Of a DNA stretch of 64,000 nucleotides, positions 43,938 through 53,568 are shown piece after piece. The position numbers and the translations under genes were made by a program. Every line of letters starts with the position of its first letter. Position 1 is the first letter of the stretch. The stretch comes from Brevundimonas guildfordensis (GTDB lineage: Bacteria; Pseudomonadota; Alphaproteobacteria; Caulobacterales; Caulobacteraceae). The notes below the pieces were generated by a model. That model was not told the DNA's origin and did not search any database. It saw only the letters and a program-made list of their open reading frames with translations. Where the stretch lies: NCBI RefSeq assembly GCF_014836405.1, contig NZ_JACSQU010000003.1, forward strand, positions 310,001 to 374,000, in the 5' to 3' direction.

Positions 43938-45770
43938 TCAGTCGGCGCGGACGCGCTTCTTGCGGAAGGAGGGGTTCAGGACCTCTTTGCGCAGGCGGAT
44001 CGACTTGGGCGTGACCTCGACCAGTTCGTCTTCCTCGATATAGGCGATGGCCTGCTCCAGGCTCATCTTGCGCGCCGGGGTCAGGCGCACGGCCTCGTCC
44101 TTGCCCGAGGCGCGGACGTTGGTCAGCTGCTTGCCCTTGATGGGGTTGACGTCCAGGTCGTCCGAACGGCTGTTCTCGCCGATGATCATGCCCTGATAGG
44201 TCTTTTCGCCGGCGCCGACGAACATGACGCCGCGGTCTTCCAGGTTCCACAGGGCGAAGGCCGCCGTGTCGCCGTCCGAGTTCGACACCAGCACGCCCTT
44301 CAGACGGCCCTCGATGGCGCCCTTGTGGCCCTCATAGTGGGAGAAGACGCGGTTCAGCACGCCCGAGCCGCGCGTGTCGGTCAGGAACTCGCCCTGATAG
44401 CCGATCAGCGAGCGCGACGGGCACTTCAGCTGGATGCGGGTCTTGCCGGCGCCCGAGGGACCCATGTCGGTCAGCTCGGCCTTGCGGGCCGACAGCTTCT
44501 CGATGACCACGCCCGAGAACTCGTCGTCGACGTCGATGACCACGTCTTCGATCGGCTCCATGCGCTCGCCGTTTTCGCCGGTCTGATAGACCACGCGCGG
44601 ACGGCTGATCGACAGTTCGAAGCCTTCGCGACGCATGTTCTCGATCAGAACGCCCAGCTGCAGTTCGCCGCGACCGGCGACTTCATAGGCGTCGGAGTCC
44701 GGCGTCTGGGTGATGCGGATGGCGACGTTCGCTTCGGCTTCCTTCAGCAGGCGGTCGCGGATGACGCGCGACTGCACCTTGTCGCCTTCACGACCGGCCA
44801 GGGGGCTGTCGTTCACGCCCACGGTCATGGAGATGGTCGGCGGGTCGATCGGCAGGGCGTCGAGGGCCTCGGTCACTTCCAGGGCGCACAGGGTGTCGGC
44901 CACGGTGGCCTTGGACATGCCGGCGATGGCGACGATGTCGCCCGCCTCGACGCCCTCGTCGATCGGCTGGCGCTTCAGGCCGCGGAAGGCCAGCACCTTG
45001 GTGATGCGGCCCTGTTCGATGGTCTTGCCGTCACGCGACAGAGCCTTGATGGCCATGCCCGGAACCGCCTTGCCCGAGTGGATGCGGCCGGTCAGCAGGC
45101 GGCCGAGGAAGGGGTCGCTTTCGATCAGGACGTTCAGGATCTGGAACGGCTCGTTGACGCGCGCCTGGGCGGCCGGGGCCGGGACGTGGTCGACGATCAG
45201 GTCGTACAGCGGGTGCAGGTTGTCGTTCGGCTGGGCCAGGTCCAGCGTCGCCCAGCCCGAACGGCCCGAGGCGTAGATGACCGGGAAGTCCAGCTGCTCG
45301 TCCGTGGCGCCGAGGGCGGCGAACAGGTCGAAGGTTTCGTTCAGCACCCGGTCCGGGTCGGCGTGGGCGCGGTCGACCTTGTTGATGCACAGGATCGGAC
45401 GCAGGCCCATCTTCAGCGCCTTGGTCAGCACGAACTTGGTCTGGGGCATGACGCCCTCTTCGGCGTCGACCAGCAGGACGCAGCCGTCCACCATGCCCAG
45501 GATGCGCTCGACCTCGCCGCCGAAGTCGGCGTGGCCCGGCGTGTCGATGATGTTGATGCGCGTCTCGCCCGCCTTGCCGTTCCACTGGATCGACGTGCAT
45601 TTGGCCAGGATGGTGATGCCGCGCTCGCGCTCCTGATCGCCGGAGTCCATGACGCGCTCGGTCGTGGCCTCATTGGCGCGGAACAGGCCGGACTGGGCCA
45701 GCAGGGCGTCCACCATGGTCGTCTTGCCGTGGTCGACGTGGGCGATGATAGCGACGTTACGAAGGTTCAT
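43938..45770 (-). CDS. typA: Ribosome-associated GTPase TypA/BipA
   Basis: A 610-residue translational GTPase, needed for ribosome assembly and growth at low temperature and stress. G1 is AHVDHGKTT, G2 is GITILAKC, G3 DTPGHADF, G4 NKVD. The EF-G-like domains II, III and V follow, and the C-terminal domain specific for BipA has the GYQGEFLTDTRGSGVLNRVF motif. It starts at MNLRNVAIIAHVDHG (45770); an in-frame Met 17 codons upstream adds nothing conserved. A strong terminator follows. Confidence 0.97.
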   Translation of the reverse strand: MNLRNVAIIAHVDHGKTTMVDALLAQSGLFRANEATTERVMDSGDQERERGITILAKCTSIQWNGKAGETRINIIDTPGHADFGGEVERILGMVDGCVLLVDAEEGVMPQTKFVLTKALKMGLRPILCINKVDRAHADPDRVLNETFDLFAALGATDEQLDFPVIYASGRSGWATLDLAQPNDNLHPLYDLIVDHVPAPAAQARVNEPFQILNVLIESDPFLGRLLTGRIHSGKAVPGMAIKALSRDGKTIEQGRITKVLAFRGLKRQPIDEGVEAGDIVAIAGMSKATVADTLCALEVTEALDALPIDPPTISMTVGVNDSPLAGREGDKVQSRVIRDRLLKEAEANVAIRITQTPDSDAYEVAGRGELQLGVLIENMRREGFELSISRPRVVYQTGENGERMEPIEDVVIDVDDEFSGVVIEKLSARKAELTDMGPSGAGKTRIQLKCPSRSLIGYQGEFLTDTRGSGVLNRVFSHYEGHKGAIEGRLKGVLVSNSDGDTAAFALWNLEDRGVMFVGAGEKTYQGMIIGENSRSDDLDVNPIKGKQLTNVRASGKDEAVRLTPARKMSLEQAIAYIEEDELVEVTPKSIRLRKEVLNPSFRKKRVRAD

Positions 45771-45904
45771 ATCGGGCTCGGGCGGACTGTGTTCGGTCAC
45801 GGATGGGCCGCGCCGCTGCAAGAAGATTGCAGAAAAGGGAAGGGTTCGGCGCGCCTCTTACAGGGATGCGGGCCAAAACGCCAGTCCGGTGCGCGCTCAG
45901 TCGA

Positions 45905-46951
45905 TCAACCCAGCGGGATGAGAGCGATCACCCCCAGCGCCAGCAGGCCGATCAGCAGGGCCGACAGGGCGGCGACGGCGGCCACGCGCGGCCCGGCGCG
46001 CAGCACGGCGCGCGGATCGACCATCAGCCCCAGCGCGGCCATGGCGATCAGCGTCAGGGCTGACACCGACACCTGCAGCGGCGGCAGGACCGTCTCGGGC
46101 AGCCAGCCCGGCGAGCGGGCGGCCATCAGGGCCAGAAAGACCAGGATGAACCAGGGCGCCATCTGATGCAGCTTGGGCCCGCGCCCGCCTGCGGCTTGCT
46201 TCGACCGCATCAGGCCCAGGACCAGACAGACCGGTCCCAGCATCAGCACGCGCACCAGCTTGACCACGGCGCCGGTCTGGATGGCGGCCAGTCCGGCGGG
46301 CGCGGCGGCGGCCAGCACCTGGGGCACGGCGTAGACGGTCAGGCCCGCCAGGACCCCGACCCGCGTAGCGTCGTAGCCCATCAGCGCCCCGACGGCGGGG
46401 ACCAGAAGCACTACGGCGATGCCCAGAACGGCGGTGAAGCCGATGGCGGCAGCCACGTCCTGCCCCTCGGCCTCGATGACGGGGGCGACGGCGGCGATGG
46501 CGGAGTTGCCGCAGATGGCGTTGCCGCAGGCGACCAGCAGGGCCATCGCGTGCGGCAGGCCGAACGCCCGGCCCAGGGCGTAGCCGCCGAGGATGGCCAG
46601 GGCGACAACGCCGACGATCGCCAGCAGCAGCCACGGCCCCAGCGCCGCCACAGCCGCGCCTGAGACGGTGGCGCCCAACAGGGCCACGGCGACCTCCAGC
46701 AAGGTCTTGGCGCTGAACTTCACCCCCGGCGACCACAGCGCCGACGGCGTCCAGACCAGACGCAGGGCCGCCCCGATCAGGATGGCCAGCACCAGCCCTT
46801 CGATCCACGCCTGCCCGAACAGCCGCGCTTCGATGAGTTGCAGGCCGAAGGCGAGGGCGCCGATGCCAGCGGACAGGGCGACGCCGGGCAGGAGCGCCAG
46901 CGGGCCGGTCAGGCGGCGAGGGGCGGCGGCGGGAGCAAGCGCGACGGTCAT
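45905..46951 (-). CDS. yeiH: YeiH family putative sulfate/sulfite exporter
   Basis: A 348-residue protein with about ten membrane helices. The signature LVACGNAICGNSAIAAVAPVI in the fourth helix region, AIGFTAVLGIAVVLLVPAVG and LTVYAVPQVLAAA are diagnostic of the PSE/YeiH family. Substrates are unproven; sulfate or sulfite export is the name of the family. It is divergent from a LysR regulator across 81 bases, an arrangement like that of yeiE-yeiH in E. coli. Confidence 0.88.
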   Translation of the reverse strand: MTVALAPAAAPRRLTGPLALLPGVALSAGIGALAFGLQLIEARLFGQAWIEGLVLAILIGAALRLVWTPSALWSPGVKFSAKTLLEVAVALLGATVSGAAVAALGPWLLLAIVGVVALAILGGYALGRAFGLPHAMALLVACGNAICGNSAIAAVAPVIEAEGQDVAAAIGFTAVLGIAVVLLVPAVGALMGYDATRVGVLAGLTVYAVPQVLAAAAPAGLAAIQTGAVVKLVRVLMLGPVCLVLGLMRSKQAAGGRGPKLHQMAPWFILVFLALMAARSPGWLPETVLPPLQVSVSALTLIAMAALGLMVDPRAVLRAGPRVAAVAALSALLIGLLALGVIALIPLG

Positions 46952-47032
46952 GACCGCCTTATCTGCTCAGCCCTCTGATCGATCCAACGCGTAGTTGTGG
47001 ACTTAACGATCGATATAATCGATCAATCGTGC
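46952..47032. promoter_or_regulatory. Divergent promoter with palindromic operator, yeiH and LysR gene
   Basis: The 81-base spacer contains a perfect inverted repeat, GATCGAT-ATA-ATCGATC (47008-47024), with an additional TGATCGATC at 46976-46984 and AATCG after it. It is A/T-rich compared with the surroundings. LysR proteins bind imperfect T-N11-A palindromes near divergent promoters, so this is the likely operator. Confidence 0.6.
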
Positions 47033-47920
47033 ATGACGCTGGAACAACTTCGCATCTTCGTCGCCGTGGCCGATCGCCTGCACATGACCCGGGCGGCCGA
47101 GGCGCTGCATCTGACCCAGTCGGCGGTCAGCGCGGCGGTTCAGGCGTTGGAGACGCGGCATGGCGCGCGGCTGTTCGACCGGGTCGGGCGGGGGCTGGTT
47201 CTGAACGCGACGGGGACAGCCTTTCTGCCGGAAGCCAAGGCGGTGCTGGCGAGAGCCGAGGCGGCCGAGCGGCTGCTGGACGAATTGGCGGGGTTGAAGC
47301 GCGGCTCGGTGCGGCTGTTCGCCAGCCAGACCATCGCCGCCTATTGGCTGCCGCCGCGCATGGCCGCCTTCGCCCGCAGCCATCCGGGCATCGACCTGCA
47401 TCTGGCGATCGGCAACACCCACCAGGTGGTCGAGGCCGTGCTGGCGGGCGAGGCGGAGCTGGGCCTGATCGAGGGCGCCGAGGATGCGCCGCGTCTGGAG
47501 CGGACCCGGATCGGCGCCGACCGGCTGATCGTGGTGGCGGCGCCGGATCATCCGTTGGCCGAACAGGAGGGGGTGTTGGGAGCGGCGGACCTGCGGGCGC
47601 TGGACTGGGCCTTGCGCGAGCCCGGTTCGGGCACCCGCAGCGAGTTCGAGGCCGCTCTGCCGCGCGGAATGAGAGCGTCGGACCTGAAGACGGCGCTGGT
47701 GCTGCCCTCCAATGAGGCGATCCTGACGGCGGTGGCGGCCAGCGGCGGCGCCGGCGGCGGGCTGGTGACCGCCATCTCGGAACTGGCCGCCCAGCCCCTG
47801 ATCGAGGCGGGGCGGCTCGTCCGTCTGCCGCTCGACCTGCCTGAGCGGCCCTTCTATCGGCTGCGGCACCGCGAACGCGGCGCCAGTCGGGCGGCGGAGG
47901 CGTTCGCCGCCGCCCTATAG
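47033..47920 (+). CDS. LysR-type regulator (YeiE-like)
   Basis: A 295-residue regulator. The winged helix-turn-helix covers residues 1-60 (MTLEQLRIFVAVADRLHMTRAAEALHL, then TQSAVSAAVQALE and LFDRVGRGLVL). A linker helix and the periplasmic-binding-like effector domain follow (RLFASQTIAAYWLPPRM, GEAELGLIEGA, LDWALREPGSGTRSEFE). The start MTLEQLRIF at 47033 is the family start; an upstream in-frame ATG at 46997 would run through the operator palindrome. It sits divergently from yeiH and probably controls it. YeiE/CysB-like regulators respond to sulfur species, here by inference only. Confidence 0.9.
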   Translation: MTLEQLRIFVAVADRLHMTRAAEALHLTQSAVSAAVQALETRHGARLFDRVGRGLVLNATGTAFLPEAKAVLARAEAAERLLDELAGLKRGSVRLFASQTIAAYWLPPRMAAFARSHPGIDLHLAIGNTHQVVEAVLAGEAELGLIEGAEDAPRLERTRIGADRLIVVAAPDHPLAEQEGVLGAADLRALDWALREPGSGTRSEFEAALPRGMRASDLKTALVLPSNEAILTAVAASGGAGGGLVTAISELAAQPLIEAGRLVRLPLDLPERPFYRLRHRERGASRAAEAFAAAL

Positions 47921-47927
47921 GCCGTCG

Positions 47928-49976
47928 TTAGACCTGGGCGGCGCGGCGGCGCACCCAGGCGTACAGGGCGTAGGTCAGGCCCACGAAGGCGATCAGCCCC
48001 GCGATCATGGCGGGCCAGGCGCTGTCGGCCGGCAGCAGGGCGAAGGGCGCCTCGTTCCTGGAGCTGACGATGATGGCGGCGGTGAGGACGCCGAACAGGC
48101 TCTCGCCGACGATCAGGCCCGAGGCCAGCAGCACGCCCATGCGGCGCGCCACGTCGGCGTAGCGGGTCGACTTGACCGCCCGGTCGTACAGCCAGCCGCA
48201 GACGGCGCCGACCACCAGCATGGTGGTGACGGCGGCCGGCAGATAGACGCCGATGCCGGCGGCCAGCGGCGGCAGCTTGATCCGGTCGTTCGTCGTGCGG
48301 CGCAGGATGACGTCGAGGATGATGACCCCGACGCCGACCACGGCGCCGATGCCGATCAGGTCCCAGCGCAGGTCGCCCGAGATGACGCCCTTGGCCAGGG
48401 CCGAGATCAGGGTGGCCTGGGGCGCGGCCAGGGTCTGGGAGCCCTGAACGATGGCGGGCGGGCCGCCCTCGAAGCCGAAGGCCTGGTTCATCATGTCCAG
48501 CACGAAGGGGATGACCAGGGCGCCGGCGACGACCCCGACCAGCAGGGCGGTCTGCTGACGCCAGGGCGTGGCCTCGACCAACTGGCCGGTCTTCAGGTCC
48601 TGCAGGTTGTCGTTGGCGATGACCGCCACGGCGAAGACCACGGCGGTGACGATCAGGGCGAAGGCGACGACCGACGGATCGGCCGGCACGCCCGCGATCG
48701 CCAGCACGCCCAGCATCAGCAGGGAGGCGATGATGATGGCCAGGATGCCGACGCCCGACACCGGGCTGTTGGACGAGCCGATCAGACCGGCCATGTAGCC
48801 GCAGATGGCGGCGACGGCGAAGCCGATGACCACAACATAGACCAGGCCGCCGACGACCAGCAGGGGCGCCGAACCGGCCAGGGCCGTGCCCTGGGCCACG
48901 ACCGCCAGCAGGACGGCGATGCCGACCAGGGCGGCGACCGACAGCAGGCCAACGATCTTGATGGGAATGTCCTGCTCGGTCAGTTCCAGCGCCTCGCCGT
49001 GGGCGCGGCGCGACTGGGCCGTCAGCGCCGAGGCCAGGCCCGCGACCAAAGGCTTGGCCAGCTTGGCCAGGGTCCACAGGGCGGCCACGCCGATGACGCC
49101 GGCGCCGATGAAGCGGACCTCCTGCGCCCAGACGGTCATGGCCAGGCCTTCGGCTCCGGCGTCGGCCGGGACCGAGGCGGCGACCGACGGCAGGCCGTGG
49201 GCGGCGGCCCAGGCCGCGAACTCGGGCGAGGTCAGGATGGGCACGAAGATCAGCCAGGCCAGAACCAGGCCGAACAGCTGGGTCAGGCCGACGGCCAGGC
49301 CGATCAGATGGCCGGCGCCCAACAGGGCGAACTGCATGGAGAAGCCCACGCCGGTGGCACCGCCGCCCAGCGCGGCCGGAAGGCGCAGGAAGGCGGCGGT
49401 TTCGGCGGCGAAGACGCGCGCGGCGGCCAGGAAGCCGAAGAAGGCCGAGGCGATCGCCCCGCCGATGACCACGAACAGGCCGGAGCGGTTCTCGCGCACG
49501 GCCTCCTGGGTCTGCTCCGCGCCGGGCGAGCCGACCTTGAGCACCTCTGCGGCGGCGACGCCTTCGGGGTAGGGCAGGCCGCCCTGCACCACCAGGGTGC
49601 GCCGCAAGGGAATGGAGAAGGTCACCCCCAGCACGCCGCCGAGGATGCAGATCATCACCGACTCCCAGAAGGGGAAGTTCATCCACCAGCCGATCATGAC
49701 CAGGCCGGGCAGGACGAAGATGATCGAACTCATGGCGCCGCCGACCGAGGCGACGGTCTGGACGGTCATGTTCTCCCAGATGGTCGAGCCCCGGAACGCC
49801 CGCAGCAGGGCCATGGAAATGACCGCCGCCGGAATGGCCGAGGCGAAGGTCAGGCCGACCTTCAGCCCCAGATAGGTGTTGGCCGCCGTGAAGACCGCCG
49901 CCAGCAGACAGCCCAGGATCAGGGCGCGGATGGTCAGTTCGATTCGTTTGCCGGTTCCGGCGGGCGTGTCCGTCAT
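47928..49976 (-). CDS. OPT family oligopeptide transporter
   Basis: A 682-residue transporter with 14-16 membrane helices. The family begins LTIRALILGCLLAAVFTAANTYLGLKVGLTFASAIPAAVISM; WENMTVQTVASVGGAMSS, GGLPYPEGVAAAEVLKVG and LIGSSNSPVSGVGILAI are conserved OPT blocks. The bacterial long form (about 650-690 residues) moves oligopeptides or metal chelates into the cell by proton symport. The ATG at 49976 is preceded by GAAGAAGAG and matches the family N-terminus; the reading frame open further upstream is not coding. It is divergent from recQ. Confidence 0.92.
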   Translation of the reverse strand: MTDTPAGTGKRIELTIRALILGCLLAAVFTAANTYLGLKVGLTFASAIPAAVISMALLRAFRGSTIWENMTVQTVASVGGAMSSIIFVLPGLVMIGWWMNFPFWESVMICILGGVLGVTFSIPLRRTLVVQGGLPYPEGVAAAEVLKVGSPGAEQTQEAVRENRSGLFVVIGGAIASAFFGFLAAARVFAAETAAFLRLPAALGGGATGVGFSMQFALLGAGHLIGLAVGLTQLFGLVLAWLIFVPILTSPEFAAWAAAHGLPSVAASVPADAGAEGLAMTVWAQEVRFIGAGVIGVAALWTLAKLAKPLVAGLASALTAQSRRAHGEALELTEQDIPIKIVGLLSVAALVGIAVLLAVVAQGTALAGSAPLLVVGGLVYVVVIGFAVAAICGYMAGLIGSSNSPVSGVGILAIIIASLLMLGVLAIAGVPADPSVVAFALIVTAVVFAVAVIANDNLQDLKTGQLVEATPWRQQTALLVGVVAGALVIPFVLDMMNQAFGFEGGPPAIVQGSQTLAAPQATLISALAKGVISGDLRWDLIGIGAVVGVGVIILDVILRRTTNDRIKLPPLAAGIGVYLPAAVTTMLVVGAVCGWLYDRAVKSTRYADVARRMGVLLASGLIVGESLFGVLTAAIIVSSRNEAPFALLPADSAWPAMIAGLIAFVGLTYALYAWVRRRAAQV

Positions 49977-50088
49977 GCGGGGCTCTTCTTCCGTTGTTGC
50001 GCGGAGGTAAGCCCGAAAGCCGCCTCGTGACAACGGGGAGCCGCGCATCGCGACTGCGCGGCGATGACGGGATGACACCTCGGAACGA

Positions 50089-51975
50089 ATGCGGCACAAC
50101 CCCGCCATGTTCGACCCTCGCCCGACCGACGCCGCCTTTCCGACCCTGGACGAGGCGCGGCGCCTGCTGGAGCGGGTCTGGGGCCATGCGGATTTTCGCG
50201 GCCTGCAGGCCAGCGTGATCCAGGAGGTCCTGGCCGGGCGGGATGTCATGGCGGTGCTGCCGACCGGCGGCGGCAAGAGCGTCTGTTATCAGGTGCCCGC
50301 CATCCTGAGGCCCGGGGTCGGACTGGTGGTGTCGCCGCTGATCGCCCTGATGACCGATCAGGTCGAGGCGCTGAAACAGCAGGGGGTGGCCGCCGCGCGT
50401 CTGGATTCCGGCCTGACGATGGATGAGCGTTCGGCCGTGTGGCGGGCGGCCCGGGCGGGCGAGCTGGACCTGCTCTACGTCTCGCCTGAAGGGCTGGCGT
50501 CCGGCGCCATGCTGGACCGGCTGGCCGAGCTGCCGATCAGCCTGATCGCCATCGACGAGGCCCACTGCGTGTCCCAGTGGGGCCACGACTTCCGGCCCGA
50601 TTACCGCACCCTGGGCCGACTGGCCGAGATCTTCCCCGGCGTGCCGCGCATCGCGGTGACGGCGACGGCCGACGCCCGCACGCGCGACGACATCCTGGCC
50701 TCGCTGCGGCTGGGCGAGGCGCGGGTCTTCGTCGACAGCTTCGCCCGGCCCAATCTGCAGCTGTCGGCCGAGCGCAAGGTCAACGGCTCGCGCGCCCGCA
50801 CTGACGCCGCCGTCATCGAACTGGTGCGCGAACGGCGCGGCAAGTCGGGCGTGGTCTATTGCGGCAGCCGCGACGGCTGCGAGCGGGTGGCCGACGCCCT
50901 GAGGGACGCCGGAAGCAACGCCATCGCCTATCACGCCGGTTTCGACGCGCGCGAGCGCGACCGGCGGCTGGAGCGCTTCCTGGCCGAGGACGGCGCCGTC
51001 ATGGTCGCCACCATCGCCTTCGGCATGGGGGTGGACAAGCCGGACGTGCGCTTCGTCATTCACGCCGATCCGCCCGGTTCTCTGGAGGCCTATTGGCAGG
51101 AGATCGGCCGCGCGGGGCGCGACGGCGAACCGGCCGAGGGCATCACGCTTTACGGCCCGTCCGACATCGCCTGGTCCCTGCGTCGCCTTGAGGGGCGCTC
51201 GATGGCCGAGGAGGTCAAACAGGTCCAGACCCGCAAGGTGCGCCAGCTGTTCGCCATGCTGGACGGCGCCACCTGTCGGCCCCAGGCCGTGCGGCGCTAT
51301 TTCGGCGAGCAGGACGCCCAGCCGTGCGGCGTCTGCGACATCTGCGGCGACCCGCCCGCCACCTTCGACGCCGTGGTTCCCGCTCAGAAGGCGCTAGCGG
51401 CCGTCCAGCGGCTGGGCGAACGCTTCGGTCGGACGCGCGTCATCGATCACCTGCTGGGCAAGACCAAGGAGGTTCAGCCGTGGGAGGCCGGGCTGTCGAC
51501 CTGGGGCATCGGCGCCGACCTGTCGCTGGCCGCATGGCGCGACGTGATCGACCATCTGCTGTTCGAAGGCCTGCTGGTCGAGGACCCCAACGACGGCAAG
51601 CCGATCATCCGCCTTGGCGAGGCGGGGGCCGTTCGGGCCGTCTATCGCGGCGAGCGGCCGGTGCGGGTGCGTCAGGCGCCGATCCGGGCCGTGGCGCTGG
51701 ACAAGCCGCGCCGCAACGCCGGGCGCAATCTGGCGGTCGAGGGGCTGGACGCCGATGTGCGCGCCCGTTTCGAGGCCCTGCGCGCCTGGCGCCGCGACCG
51801 CGCCATCGAGCAGCGCGTGCCGCCCTACGTCATCTTCCAGGACAAGACCCTGGTCGAGATCGCCCTGCAGGAGCCGCGCGGTCTGGACCAACTGGGGGGC
51901 ATCGCCGGCGTCGGCGCGGGCAAGCTGGAGCGCTATGGGCCGGCGGTGCTGGAGGTTCTGGAGGCGGTGGCGTGA
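50089..51975 (+). CDS. recQ: ATP-dependent DNA helicase RecQ
   Basis: A 628-residue 3'-5' helicase. Helicase motifs: I LPTGGGKSVCYQ, II IDEAHCVSQWGHDFRPDY, III TATAD, and V-VI GMGVDKPDVRFVIH and EIGRAGRDG. The zinc site Cys residues are in TCRP and QPCGVCDICGD. RQC and a C-terminal HRDC domain (RARFEALRAWRRDRA...EVLEAV) complete the standard architecture. ATG 50089 has a weak GGAA site; a second Met six codons on (50107) has none. Alternative start at 50107 is possible. Confidence 0.95.
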   Translation: MRHNPAMFDPRPTDAAFPTLDEARRLLERVWGHADFRGLQASVIQEVLAGRDVMAVLPTGGGKSVCYQVPAILRPGVGLVVSPLIALMTDQVEALKQQGVAAARLDSGLTMDERSAVWRAARAGELDLLYVSPEGLASGAMLDRLAELPISLIAIDEAHCVSQWGHDFRPDYRTLGRLAEIFPGVPRIAVTATADARTRDDILASLRLGEARVFVDSFARPNLQLSAERKVNGSRARTDAAVIELVRERRGKSGVVYCGSRDGCERVADALRDAGSNAIAYHAGFDARERDRRLERFLAEDGAVMVATIAFGMGVDKPDVRFVIHADPPGSLEAYWQEIGRAGRDGEPAEGITLYGPSDIAWSLRRLEGRSMAEEVKQVQTRKVRQLFAMLDGATCRPQAVRRYFGEQDAQPCGVCDICGDPPATFDAVVPAQKALAAVQRLGERFGRTRVIDHLLGKTKEVQPWEAGLSTWGIGADLSLAAWRDVIDHLLFEGLLVEDPNDGKPIIRLGEAGAVRAVYRGERPVRVRQAPIRAVALDKPRRNAGRNLAVEGLDADVRARFEALRAWRRDRAIEQRVPPYVIFQDKTLVEIALQEPRGLDQLGGIAGVGAGKLERYGPAVLEVLEAVA

Positions 51976-51988
51976 AGCCTTCTTCGGA

Positions 51989-52924
51989 TCAGCGCAGGAA
52001 GCGGTCGACGGCCTGCTGGAACTGACGCGGCCGGTCGATCATGACCATGTGCTCGGCGCCCTCGATCCGCTCGAAGGTCGCGGGGCGGGGCAGGGAGCGG
52101 TAGCCGTCGCGGAACAGGCCGTCGACGTGGCTGCGCGGGCTGTCGGCGTCTGGGCTCCAGCCATAGACGACGGTCACCGGGGCCTGGATCAGCGGCAGGC
52201 GCGAGCGCAGATCCACCGTCATCACCTCATACAGGCCCTGGGCCAGGACACGCCGGTCGCCCCCCTGCCAGCCCAGGCCGTTGAACAGGCTGTCGGCGGC
52301 GCCGCCGAGCTCCAGCCCCATCGAGGCGGCCTGGGTGCGCAGGACCTGGTCGCCCAGCAGCATCAGGCCCTGATAGGCCAGCCGCGCCAGGGGCTCGACA
52401 TCGCCCACCGTCGAGCCGGGGCTGATCAGGGACGGAAAGAAGGGCGAGGCGTCCACCACCATGACGCGGCCGACCCGCTCGGCGCCCTCCGCCGCAATGC
52501 GCAAGGCGACCTGGCCGCCCATCGAATGGCCGATCAGGGCAGGGCGGTTCAGCCCCGTCTCGTCGATGTAGCGCAGGATCTCCGCCGCCGCCGGACCGCC
52601 CAGCCGGCCTTCGGCGTTGCCGGCCGCCGCCAGCGGGCCAAAGCCGCGCACGGTGACCAGGTGCACGCGGTAGCGATCCTGCAGCGCGTCGGCGGTCCGG
52701 CTCCAGACCGCCGAGGTCGACGCCAGGCCGGGGATCAGCACCACGTCCGGCCCCTGGCCACGCGTTTCAACGACGATGCGGGAGGACTGGAAGGCCGCCG
52801 GGGCGACGCTGGCTGCCGGAGCGGTCGGAGCAGCCGGGGCGGTTGCGGCTCGCGCCGTCGCGCCCGCCGCGACGGCCGTCAGGCTCAGGAAAAGGGCGAT
52901 TGGGACAGCGGGGAACCGGCTCAT
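51989..52924 (-). CDS. Exported alpha/beta hydrolase
   Basis: A 311-residue protein with a signal peptide (FPAVPIALFLSLTAVAAGATARA) and an Ala/Pro-rich spacer to residue 45. The hydrolase fold follows: VVLIPGLASTSAVW (oxyanion), VRGFG, the nucleophile elbow LIGHSMGGQVALR, the acid in YGWSPDAD and the His in EGAEHMVMIDRPRQF. Substrate unknown. It is convergent with recQ, 13 bases apart, and divergent from a small secreted protein gene. Confidence 0.86.
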   Translation of the reverse strand: MSRFPAVPIALFLSLTAVAAGATARAATAPAAPTAPAASVAPAAFQSSRIVVETRGQGPDVVLIPGLASTSAVWSRTADALQDRYRVHLVTVRGFGPLAAAGNAEGRLGGPAAAEILRYIDETGLNRPALIGHSMGGQVALRIAAEGAERVGRVMVVDASPFFPSLISPGSTVGDVEPLARLAYQGLMLLGDQVLRTQAASMGLELGGAADSLFNGLGWQGGDRRVLAQGLYEVMTVDLRSRLPLIQAPVTVVYGWSPDADSPRSHVDGLFRDGYRSLPRPATFERIEGAEHMVMIDRPRQFQQAVDRFLR

Positions 52925-53035
52925 GGCGTCACCCTGCCGTCAGATAGCGGCGAAACCTCGGCGAGCGCCTCGTGCGACGACGGATTGAATTTTTCTCCGA
53001 TCAGGAGTGAAATCAGCAAATCAGGGGAGGTTCTG

Positions 53036-53476
53036 ATGAAGACATCCATCATCGCCGCGTTCTCGGTTCTGGGTCTGGCCGCATCGCCCGCCTTGGCCGA
53101 AAACTGGAACGTCATTTCACGCAGTTCGGCCACCGTATTCATGGTGGACGTGGACTCCATCGCTCAGGCGGACGGGGTGACCAGCGCCCGCCTAGCCCGG
53201 GTGCCGGCCAAGGGCGAGTCGACCGATCTGTCGTACAGCGCGGGGACCGTCGCCTTCCGCTGCGCCGCCAATCAGTCGAAGGCGGGCGAAGAGATCTACT
53301 ACGGCCCGGACGGGGCCGAGCAGGAGCGGATCGACGACGGCTACGATTTCGAGCCGATCGCGCGCAATTCGCTCGACTCCTACGTCAAGGAGCTCGTCTG
53401 CGAAGACAAGCGTGCAGCGGCGAGCTTCCCGACGATCCGCGCCTTCATCGAGGCCGGACGGCCGGAATCGCGCTGA
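53036..53476 (+). CDS. Small secreted protein, surface-adhesin-E-like
   Basis: A 146-residue exported protein. The signal peptide is MKTSIIAAFSVLGLAASPALA, cleaved near residue 21. The mature part begins ENWNVISRSSATVFMVDVDSIAQADGVTSARLARVP, the pattern of short secreted proteins with 'W..v......y.D..si....g...v..k' strands (surface-adhesin E or DUF-type). Two Cys (FRCAAN and ELVCED) may form a disulfide. No enzyme motif. A GGGGAGG site is upstream of the ATG. I do not know its role. Confidence 0.72.
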   Translation: MKTSIIAAFSVLGLAASPALAENWNVISRSSATVFMVDVDSIAQADGVTSARLARVPAKGESTDLSYSAGTVAFRCAANQSKAGEEIYYGPDGAEQERIDDGYDFEPIARNSLDSYVKELVCEDKRAAASFPTIRAFIEAGRPESR

Positions 53477-53568
53477 CCTTGAGACTGGCCGGGTTGTCCG
53501 CCTGATCGCTTGGAGTTAAGGCCGCCGGGGCGTCGATGTGACGCCGCGTAACAGTATCGAGCCGTCTC

